10,458 nt of DNA from JAQGMO01 sp050954505. Lineage in GTDB: Bacteria; Pseudomonadota; Gammaproteobacteria; Burkholderiales; Burkholderiaceae_D. Below, in pieces: positions 1 through 7,083 of the stretch. Within the stretch, counting starts at the first letter, position 1. Each line of letters begins with the position of its first letter. The stretch is taken from contig JBPBPY010000006.1 in assembly GCA_050954505.1 (NCBI GenBank), forward strand, positions 1 to 10,458. Direction: 5' to 3'. The notes below the pieces were generated by a model. The model did not search any database and had not been told where the DNA came from. It saw nothing but the letters and a program-made list of their open reading frames with translations. The position numbers were made by a program, and so were the translations under genes.

Positions 1-32
1 AAAAAAACAAAAAGCCCAGTAAAAACTGGGCT
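1..32 (-). terminator. Intrinsic terminator of tRNA-His
   Basis: Read on the minus strand, a perfect 8-bp stem (AGCCCAGT paired with ACTGGGCT, at 13-20 and 25-32 on the plus strand) closes a 4-nt loop and is followed by a long T-rich tract (the A-run at 1-13 of the plus strand). It lies 17 nt beyond the 3' end of tRNA-His and would end that transcript. Confidence 0.9.
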
Positions 33-48
33 AAGTGCTTGATTCTTT

Positions 49-125
49 TGGGGTGACCGATGGGGCTCGAACCCACGACAACAGGAATCACAATCCTGGA
101 CTCTACCAACTGAGCTACGGCCACC
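49..125 (-). tRNA. tRNA-His (anticodon GTG)
   Basis: The minus strand folds into a standard cloverleaf. The anticodon stem CAGGA/TCCTG encloses the loop TTGTGAT, giving anticodon GTG for histidine. The T arm carries GGTTCGAGC and the 3' CCA is encoded. The gene starts with the extra G at position -1 facing discriminator C73, the identity signature of bacterial tRNA-His, so the mature length is 77 nt. The acceptor stem contains one G-T wobble. It has its own promoter upstream and terminator downstream, so it looks like a single-gene transcription unit. Confidence 0.97.
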
Positions 126-170
126 ACTGTACAGCGGGTTGTTCCGAAGGCACTACCGGAACAGCTCGCT

Positions 171-199
171 ATTATACAAACATCATCGCCACCTGGCAA
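171..199 (-). promoter_or_regulatory. Sigma-70 promoter of tRNA-His
   Basis: On the minus strand, a -35 box TTGCCA (194-199, five of six consensus bases) and a perfect -10 box TATAAT (171-176) are separated by exactly 17 nt. Transcription would start near 164, leaving a leader of about 40 nt before the mature tRNA 5' end at 125. Confidence 0.88.
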
Positions 200-267
200 A
201 TTTAAAATCAAGCCAAATGCTGGAGGCGTTACACCGTGCTTGTACAGCGACACCGGCAAGGAAAATA

Positions 268-296
268 TTGCAATCCCGGAAACTTGCCCATACAAT
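268..296 (+). promoter_or_regulatory. Candidate promoter for the outer-membrane gene
   Basis: TTGCAA (268-273) and TACAAT (291-296) are spaced by 17 nt, matching the -35 and -10 consensus at four and five positions. It would start transcription near 303, leaving a leader of about 150 nt before the ATG at 456. It is the best plus-strand candidate in the 330-bp gap between tRNA-His and the next gene. Apart from this and the tRNA promoter I see nothing else in that gap. Confidence 0.4.
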
Positions 297-455
297 CCTT
301 TCGATACCGACGCTTACATTTCCATCGCTACCTTGAATCAATCGGCACTGGAATCGTGAGAGATGTTTGTATCGGCCGCAAAAACAAAATCGAACTGCAG
401 CAAGTGCGGCAATCATCTGATACTTCTCTTTCCTGTTTCCGGAATCGGGTTTCCC

Positions 456-1502
456 ATGAAAGCATTTGTTTGCCTGATCATGTCGCTGTCGATGGCGACC
501 CTCGCGCAAGCGCAATCGCTTGCCGATCCCTCAGAGGCCGATGGTGCGCGAACACAGGTGTCGCTGACCGTGGGAACCGGCACCATGGCGGGCAATGGCG
601 GACAAAACGGATGGGGCGACATGTCCATGAAATGGCGCGCGGCTGACTTGCGGGTTGGCCGCGAATTCAAGCCAGGATTGGCCGGCTGGACCTTGCTATC
701 GGGCGATGCGCTACGCTGGGACATTGTGTATGTCAACGAAGGCCACCCGCAGAACAACCATCGTGACGGGTTTGCGCTGCAAGTCATGTTTGCAAGGAGA
801 TTCGGCAACGGACTGGCTGCCGAATTGGGTGCCGGACCCTACACCACCATGAACACCACCATCGACAAGCGCAATCGGGAAATCAATGATTCCCGCCTGG
901 GCGGCCTGCTTTCGCTGGCCTTGAACCTGCCATTGCAGCCACAGCCTGATGGGGTGATGCTACGGTTTGGCTACAATCATGTCGCTGTGCCGCGTGCACC
1001 ATCATCGAATGCATTCATGCTCGGGCTGGCCAAATCGTTCGGCGCAGCACGCTCGCCAAATGCCGGCATGGAGCCGGGGCAGCCGACCTGGATCGAAGGT
1101 GCAGCAGGCTGGGCCTCGACCAATGCCGCCGGCACGGGGGATTCAATGGCGCTGGCGATCGGCGCCACACAATACCGGGGCAACTGGGCGGCGTCCATCA
1201 CTGCGCTGGATGAAGGCGATGACGGCAGATATGTCAATCAACGCGGCTTGGCATTGCAGGGCTGGCGTATCGAACAGCTTGACGAGAACTGGAGTGTTGG
1301 CGCCGGCGTCGGTCCCTACCTGGCACGCAATGTACGGGGCACGGACGGCACCCGGCTGCTGGCTTTGTTTACGGTTCAGGTCAGCCGTGCATTGGCGCGC
1401 AACCTGAAATGGTTTGTCAGCTTTCACCGCGCGCAGACTTTTCGGGAAAAAAATGACTGCGATGTATTCCTGATCGGACTGGCACGCCAGTTCGGCGGCT
1501 GA
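456..1502 (+). CDS. Exported outer-membrane beta-barrel protein with duplicated halves
   Basis: This encodes 348 aa. I chose ATG 456 over an in-frame ATG at 363 because it opens a clean signal peptide: MK, a hydrophobic core at residues 3-16, then AQA with probable cleavage after Ala19. No strong Shine-Dalgarno supports either start. The mature protein is rich in alternating hydrophobic and polar residues with short turns and ends in Phe-Gly-Gly, as expected of an outer-membrane barrel. The two halves match in order: VNEG...HRDGFALQ (93-109) with LDEG...NQRGLALQ (251-268), GAGPY (125-129) with GVGPY (284-288), and FMLGLAKSFG (187-196) with FLIGLARQFG (338-347). This suggests a tandem duplication of a unit of about 150 aa. 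Each half has a His before its last strand (H175, H324), recalling PagL-type lipid A deacylases, but the PagL Ser two residues later is Ala in both. No function is assigned. The gene is monocistronic and converges on murI. Confidence 0.82.
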   Translation: MKAFVCLIMSLSMATLAQAQSLADPSEADGARTQVSLTVGTGTMAGNGGQNGWGDMSMKWRAADLRVGREFKPGLAGWTLLSGDALRWDIVYVNEGHPQNNHRDGFALQVMFARRFGNGLAAELGAGPYTTMNTTIDKRNREINDSRLGGLLSLALNLPLQPQPDGVMLRFGYNHVAVPRAPSSNAFMLGLAKSFGAARSPNAGMEPGQPTWIEGAAGWASTNAAGTGDSMALAIGATQYRGNWAASITALDEGDDGRYVNQRGLALQGWRIEQLDENWSVGAGVGPYLARNVRGTDGTRLLALFTVQVSRALARNLKWFVSFHRAQTFREKNDCDVFLIGLARQFGG

Positions 1503-1527
1503 AGGTTGAAGGCTGAAGACTGATTCT
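1500..1527 (+). repeat. Four TGA heptads starting at the stop codon
   Basis: Beginning with the TGA stop of the outer-membrane gene, four 7-bp units follow in perfect phase at 1500, 1507, 1514 and 1521: TGAAGGT, TGAAGGC, TGAAGAC, TGATTCT. The first unit recurs just after acs. The run fills most of the 41-bp gap between the convergent genes. No intrinsic terminator with a T-tract is visible here. Confidence 0.6.
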
Positions 1528-1543
1528 GCAGCGGCTTGCGGCA

Positions 1544-2395
1544 TCAGGCCCCAACAGCTGCAGGGCTCAAGCCTGCGACCTGCGCTTGCACACCGAGCAA
1601 ATTGAAAAATGCCGAGCGCAACGCCTGCTCGCTGCCGCTGGTATGACCGGACAATGTTCCAGGCTGACCGTGGGCACGTTCAAGCGAGTGCCGGGTCAGG
1701 AGCCGTTGCAGTTGACGGGCAACCGCCGCGCCGGTATCGATGATGGCAACCGGCCCGGGCGCCTGCATGGCGGCAGCGCTGACAAGCGGCAGTACAAAAG
1801 GATAATGGGTGCAACCGAGGACCAGCACATCCGCACCCTTGCTCACCAGCGGGGTGACATAAGACGTCACCATGTCTGCAGTTGCCGGCGATGAGAGGTC
1901 GCCGTTTTCGATTGCGGCGGCCAGGCCATTGCAGGCCTGGGTGATGAACCGCACATCGAATGCAAGTTCAACCTGGCGTTGCAGCGTCATGAAGCGCGCA
2001 CTGGCAAGCGTGCTGGCCGTTGCCAGCACGCCGACGATGCGCGAATTGGTCGATAGCGCCGCCGGCTTCAGCCCAGGTTCGACACCGACAAGAATCAATT
2101 CCGGATAGCGTGCGCGCAGCGCAGTCACTGCTGCGGCGGTTGCGGTATTGCAGGCAACCACGATCGCCTTGACGCCATGCGCAATCAGGAAACCGGCCAC
2201 CACGAGCGAGCGCTCCACCAACTGGGCCTCGCTGCGTTCGCCATAGGGCGCAAAACCTGCATCGGCTGCATACAGCAACCGTTCATGCGGCAGCAAGGCG
2301 CGAATGTGGCGCAGCACAGACAAGCCGCCCACGCCCGAGTCGAACACGCCAATCGGCGCATCTGCCTGGCGAAGGGAAGGCGAGCCTGCACTCAT
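1544..2395 (-). CDS. murI: Glutamate racemase MurI
   Basis: This cytosolic, cofactor-independent racemase converts L-glutamate to D-glutamate for the peptidoglycan stem peptide. The protein is 283 aa, a normal length for the family. It opens with the conserved substrate-binding motif IGVFDSGVGGLSVL (Asp19 in FDSG). The two catalytic cysteines of the two-base mechanism lie in ACNTATAAA (Cys82) and GCTHYPF (Cys195). VEPGLKPAA is the usual inter-domain element. An upstream start at 2461 would add 22 residues reaching back into fumA; I chose ATG 2395 because it lies 11 nt after the fumA stop and about 12 residues before the first motif, although its Shine-Dalgarno is weak. The 11-nt spacing implies co-transcription with fumA. 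In the loop before PYGER this protein reads ADAGFAPYG, where many homologues have an Arg, a minor variation. Confidence 0.95.
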   Translation of the reverse strand: MSAGSPSLRQADAPIGVFDSGVGGLSVLRHIRALLPHERLLYAADAGFAPYGERSEAQLVERSLVVAGFLIAHGVKAIVVACNTATAAAVTALRARYPELILVGVEPGLKPAALSTNSRIVGVLATASTLASARFMTLQRQVELAFDVRFITQACNGLAAAIENGDLSSPATADMVTSYVTPLVSKGADVLVLGCTHYPFVLPLVSAAAMQAPGPVAIIDTGAAVARQLQRLLTRHSLERAHGQPGTLSGHTSGSEQALRSAFFNLLGVQAQVAGLSPAAVGA

Positions 2396-2406
2396 CGGCT
2401 TTGTGC

Positions 2407-3942
2407 TCAGGCGACGGTGACCGGAATCCTGCTGACCGACGTCGCAATGCGTTCCTGCCATTCGGCCGGGCCGGTGTTGTGGACCGAAATGCCGTTCGAA
2501 TCGACCGCCACCGTCACCGGCATGTCGGTGACATCGAATTCATAGATTGCTTCCATGCCCAGGTCGGCAAAGCCGACCACCTTGGCTTCCTTGATGGCTT
2601 TCGACACCAGGTAGGCCGCGCCACCCACTGCCATCAGATAAGCGGACTTGTGCTTCTTGATCGACTCGATGGCCACCGGGCCGCGCTCGGCCTTGCCGAC
2701 CATTGAAATCAGGCCGGTCTGTTCCAGCATCATGTCGGTGAATTTGTCCATGCGGGTGGCTGTCGTCGGGCCTGCCGGGCCAACAGCTTCATCGCGCACC
2801 GGATCGACCGGGCCGACGTAGTAGATGATGCGGTTGGTGAAGTCCACCGGCAGCGGCTCGCCCTTGGCCAGCATGTCCTGGATACGCTTGTGGGCAGCAT
2901 CGCGGCCGGTCAGCATCTTGCCGTTCAAGAGCAGGGTCTGGCCGGGTGTCCAGGAAGCGACTTCTTCGCGGGTCAAGGTGTTCAGGTCGATGCGCCTGGA
3001 CTTTTCCGTGTCCGGTGTCCACTGCACGTCCGGCCAATCCGACAGCTTCGGTGCTTCCATGTAGGATGGACCCGAGCCATCGAGCACGAAGTGACCGTGG
3101 CGGGTCGCGGCGCAGTTCGGGATCATGGCCACCGGCTTCGAAGCAGCATGGGTTGGGTGCATCATGATCTTCACGTCGAGTACCGTCGTCAAACCACCAA
3201 GACCCTGGGCGCCGATGCCCAGCGCATTGATCTTCTGGAACAGCTCGATGCGCAATTCCTCGGTCTTGTTTTGCGGGCCGCGCTTGAGCAGGTCATACAT
3301 GTTGATGTCTTCCATCAGCACTTCCTTGGCCATCAGCATGGCTTTTTCGGCCGTGCCGCCAATGCCGATGCCGAGCATGCCCGGCGGACACCAGCCAGCG
3401 CCCATGGTCGGCACGGTTTTCATGACCCAGTCGACCAGTGAATCGGATGGATTGAGCATGACGAACTTCGACTTGTTTTCCGAGCCGCCGCCCTTGGCTG
3501 CGATCTGTACATCGACCGTGTTGCCGGGGACAACTTCCATGTGAATCACGGCCGGCGTATTGTCGCCGGTGTTCTTGCGCGCAAATTGCGGATCGGCCAC
3601 GATGGAGGCGCGCAGCATGTTGTCGGGGTTGTTGTAGCCCTGGCGCACGCCTTCATTGACGGCGTCGGCAATCGAGCCGGCAAAGCCTTCGAACTTCACC
3701 TCCATGCCGATCTTCAAAAACACGTTGACGATGCCGGTATCCTGGCAGATCGGGCGCCGGCCTTCGGCGCACATGCGCGAGTTGGTCAGGATCTGGGCAA
3801 TCGCATCCTTGGCCGCCGGACTCTGTTCGATTTCATAAGCGCGCGCCAGATGCTGCAGGTAGTCGAGCGGATGGTAGTAACTGATGTATTGCAGTGCAGC
3901 GGCAACGGATTCGATGAGGTCGTCTTGCTTGATGATGGTCAT
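2407..3942 (-). CDS. fumA: Fumarate hydratase, class I (iron-sulfur)
   Basis: It interconverts fumarate and (S)-malate in the TCA cycle in the cytosol, using an oxygen-sensitive [4Fe-4S] cluster. The protein is 511 aa, close to but shorter than E. coli FumA/FumB. The N-terminal domain (about 1-290) carries the three cluster cysteines: Cys66 in CQDTGI, Cys185 in GWCPPGMLG and Cys277 in PNCAATRH. Their spacing is about what the family shows. The glycine-rich GIGIGGTAEKA follows Cys185. The C-terminal domain (about 315-500) contains LTGRDAAHKR, YYVGPVDP and GPTTATRMD, the substrate-binding segments of the swivelling domain. The start ATG 3942 has a weak AGG upstream and overlaps a 27-codon ORF by ATGA. 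It is followed at 11 nt by murI. Related enzymes can act on tartrate or mesaconate, but the three-cysteine pattern and TCA-type context favour fumarase. The symbol follows the E. coli naming of this class. Confidence 0.95.
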   Translation of the reverse strand: MTIIKQDDLIESVAAALQYISYYHPLDYLQHLARAYEIEQSPAAKDAIAQILTNSRMCAEGRRPICQDTGIVNVFLKIGMEVKFEGFAGSIADAVNEGVRQGYNNPDNMLRASIVADPQFARKNTGDNTPAVIHMEVVPGNTVDVQIAAKGGGSENKSKFVMLNPSDSLVDWVMKTVPTMGAGWCPPGMLGIGIGGTAEKAMLMAKEVLMEDINMYDLLKRGPQNKTEELRIELFQKINALGIGAQGLGGLTTVLDVKIMMHPTHAASKPVAMIPNCAATRHGHFVLDGSGPSYMEAPKLSDWPDVQWTPDTEKSRRIDLNTLTREEVASWTPGQTLLLNGKMLTGRDAAHKRIQDMLAKGEPLPVDFTNRIIYYVGPVDPVRDEAVGPAGPTTATRMDKFTDMMLEQTGLISMVGKAERGPVAIESIKKHKSAYLMAVGGAAYLVSKAIKEAKVVGFADLGMEAIYEFDVTDMPVTVAVDSNGISVHNTGPAEWQERIATSVSRIPVTVA

Positions 3943-4022
3943 GGTAGCCTAACTAAAATTTGAATCAGAATGGCGATGAAGAAGCCCATGCAGGCAATCG
4001 CCGGGTCGATGTTCGCGTTCAT
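3939..4022 (-). CDS. Possible 27-aa membrane peptide coupled to fumA
   Basis: A 28-codon ORF (ATG at 4022, TGA at 3939-3941) begins MNANIDPAIACMGFF and continues as an unbroken hydrophobic run (IAILIQILV) ending in Arg-Leu-Pro, so it would form one transmembrane helix (about residues 8-24). Its stop overlaps the fumA start as ATGA, which would allow translational coupling and could compensate for the weak fumA ribosome site. There is no convincing Shine-Dalgarno before its own ATG, and the reading frame is closed by TGA 26 codons before it. I do not recognise the peptide. It could be chance, and its only support is the hydrophobic pattern and the overlap. Confidence 0.33.
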   Translation of the reverse strand: MNANIDPAIACMGFFIAILIQILVRLP

Positions 4023-4189
4023 GTCTGCGCCGATGGCGCATCGATGCAGGTCAAGGCAGAGGAATCAAGCCAGCGGATGAACATCGGATTGCTTGCCCGC
4101 GGTGTGCAAATGGCAGTGCGCATTTTACACTTACTGCCGCATTCCTTTGCGCCATGCTGCGCTGCAGGGCGGCTGTGCCAGCCATCACA

Positions 4190-4218
4190 CTGCCACCGCC
4201 AATGGCAGACGCTGGCAG
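4190..4218. promoter_or_regulatory. TGGCAG inverted and direct repeat, possible operator
   Basis: CTGCCA (4190-4195) and TGGCAG (4203-4208) form an inverted repeat with a 7-nt spacer. A further TGGCAG at 4213-4218 is a direct repeat 10 bp on, one helical turn. The cluster sits immediately upstream of the candidate acs -35 box at 4220, where an activator or repressor could bind. Two more TGGCAG copies occur at 4111-4116 and 4375-4380. No regulator is identified. Confidence 0.3.
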
Positions 4219-4219
4219 A

Positions 4220-4247
4220 TGGACAGAGTTTTTATCGTTCTTATAGA
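4220..4247 (+). promoter_or_regulatory. Candidate sigma-70 promoter of acs
   Basis: TGGACA (4220-4225, five of six -35 bases) and TATAGA (4242-4247, four of six -10 bases) are spaced by 16 nt. Transcription would start near 4254, giving a leader of about 255 nt. The match is moderate and the leader long, so a nearer promoter of another sigma class is possible. Confidence 0.4.
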
Positions 4248-4509
4248 ATGATCTTGCCCCAGACGCTTGACGGGGCCCAGGGGCGCAAGATGGTGACCGG
4301 GGCGCATCTGCTCCATGAACGGTCATGGGCTCCAGGTGGTGTCCGGGTCCATGGGGCGAGGGCAGGGTCTGCCCTGGCAGCGCTGGTTCGGCGAACGTCT
4401 TGTGCCGTTGGCCCGGCTGCAAAGGCGCCCATGTCAGCGCCAGGTAAGCGTAGCAGTTTATGGTTAACCGCAAATTCAAATTAGAACAGCAACCACACCG
4501 GAGACGACC

Positions 4510-6492
<1,983 letters not shown>

Positions 6493-6590
6493 TGAAGGTT
6501 GGCGGCTGATACTTGAGTCCTGAACCCTGAACCCTGAACCCTGAACCGTGAGCCGTGAGCCGTGATACCTGATACCTGGCAGATGAAGGT
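6493..6590 (+). repeat. Fourteen phased TG(A/G)NNNN heptads after acs
   Basis: Starting at the base after the acs stop codon, fourteen consecutive 7-bp units keep perfect phase (6493, 6500, 6507 and so on to 6584). Twelve begin TGA and two TGG. Variants occur in blocks: TGAACCC three times then TGAACCG, TGAGCCG twice, TGATACC twice. TGAAGGT opens the run and recurs as unit 14. Because 7 is not a multiple of 3, the TGA triplets fall successively in all three forward reading frames. There is no spacer structure and no coding capacity. Confidence 0.85.
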
Positions 6591-6599
6591 TGGGTCTGA

Positions 6600-6708
6600 G
6601 GATCAAGAAGCCAAAGCGCCAAGGGACCAAGGAACCAAGGAACCAAGGAACCAAAGGATCAAGGATCAAGGATCAAGGATCAAGGGACGAAGGGTCCAAG
6701 GGACCAAG
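6600..6708 (+). repeat. GGAACCAA/GGATCAA tandem repeat tract
   Basis: This tract continues from the heptad array with units of 7 or 8 bp ending in CAA. GGAACCAA occurs three times in a row from 6631, GGATCAA four times from 6656, and degenerate forms such as GGGACCAA, GGGTCCAA and GGGACGAA flank them. It looks like slippage-expanded, partly decayed microsatellite DNA. From 6709 to 6852 I see no gene or signal beyond a last heptad-like pair near 6719-6733. Confidence 0.8.
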
Positions 6709-6852
6709 AGGGGGAGGCTGAAGGGTTGAGGGCCGGGCGAGCGGGGCGGCTATTTGTGCTGTGCATCCTGTTCACCGTGCCTGCGGTGCGGCTGAACGTT
6801 TGCAGCATCGAATGGCGACTTGCCGTTGATTTTCGTGACAGCAGAACCGATG

Positions 6853-6881
6853 CTTTCAATCATGAAAATCTTTGCTATAAT
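6853..6881 (+). promoter_or_regulatory. Promoter of tRNA-Ser
   Basis: A perfect -10 box TATAAT lies at 6876-6881. The -35 position 17 nt upstream reads CTTTCA (6853-6858), only three of six consensus bases. Transcription would start near 6888, about 38 nt before the mature tRNA. The A/T-rich spacer supports promoter function. Confidence 0.7.
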
Positions 6882-6925
6882 CGGCGGCTTCGCCAAAATG
6901 CCGTGTTGTGGTGAGCGAAGATGCA

Positions 6926-7016
6926 GGAGAGATGGATGAGTGGTTGAAGTCGCACGCCTGGAAAGCGTGTATAGGTTCATAGCCTATCCGGGGTTCGAAT
7001 CCCCGTCTCTCCGCCA
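6926..7016 (+). tRNA. tRNA-Ser (anticodon GGA)
   Basis: This 91-nt class II tRNA has acceptor stem GGAGAGA/TCTCTCC, anticodon stem CACGC/GCGTG around the loop CTGGAAA (anticodon GGA, serine), the long variable arm typical of tRNA-Ser (TATAGG...CCTATC), T arm GGTTCGAAT and an encoded CCA. It is intact although a mobile element abuts its 3' end, so integration must have regenerated the 3' part of the gene. Confidence 0.97.
6988..7016. other. Probable attachment site (attL) in the tRNA-Ser 3' end
   Basis: Tyrosine integrases of tRNA-targeting elements recombine within the T arm to 3' end of the tRNA, and the integrase gene usually sits next to it. Here int ends about 50 bp beyond the tRNA 3' end, so the core is expected in this segment and may extend into 7017-7050. 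The exact core cannot be set, because the partner copy is not in the window. Confidence 0.55.
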
Positions 7017-7023
7017 GGTACAT

Positions 7024-7046
7024 AAGTCGTTGAATCTAGACGACTT
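7024..7046. other. Stem-loop in the tRNA-Ser 3' trailer
   Basis: AAGTCGT (7024-7030) and ACGACTT (7040-7046) form a perfect 7-bp stem with a 9-nt loop, followed by two further T. It may be a weak terminator or processing element of tRNA-Ser, or an inverted repeat bound by the integrase near the junction. Confidence 0.45.
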
Positions 7047-7054
7047 TTCAAATC

Positions 7055-7083
7055 AAACCGAACTCGTCAAGGTTCGGTTTTTT
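7055..7083 (+). terminator. Intrinsic terminator between tRNA-Ser and int
   Basis: AAACCGAAC (7055-7063) pairs over 9 bp with GTTCGGTTT (7072-7080) around an 8-nt loop, and the T-run reaches 7083. On the plus strand it would end the tRNA-Ser transcript. On the minus strand the downstream T-tract is broken, so it would end the int message less well. Its right arm lies inside the last codons of int and the int stop codon is in the loop. Confidence 0.82.

Larger units (their letters stand above)
4023..4509. other. Divergent fumA-acs intergenic region
   Basis: These 487 bp separate the minus-strand fumA unit from acs. I find no convincing gene: the two ORFs of about 140-175 aa here have low-complexity composition typical of chance reading frames in GC-rich DNA. 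The region holds the candidate acs promoter at 4220-4247 and five copies of the hexamer TGGCAG or its complement. The stretch 4250-4450 is G-rich and featureless to my eye. No clear fumA promoter was found; a TAAAAT box near 4121-4126 on the minus strand lacks a good -35 partner. Confidence 0.6.

Noticed and set aside
363..455. N-terminal extension of the outer-membrane gene from ATG 363
   Set aside because: It would bury the signal peptide 31 residues inside the protein and has no better ribosome site than ATG 456.
4203..4220. Sigma-54 promoter for acs at TGGCAG...GGCAG
   Set aside because: The spacing between the GG and GC elements is 9 nt instead of 10, and the -12 element lacks TTGC.
3960..4484. 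Plus- and minus-strand ORFs of 142-174 aa between fumA and acs
   Set aside because: Composition is biased and irregular, no motif is visible, no ribosome site is present, and both are explained by GC-rich non-coding DNA.
6493..6708. CRISPR array
   Set aside because: Units are 7-8 bp without spacers and without nearby cas genes.
6750..6980. 76-aa minus-strand ORF overlapping tRNA-Ser
   Set aside because: It reads antisense through the tRNA and its promoter, without a ribosome site.
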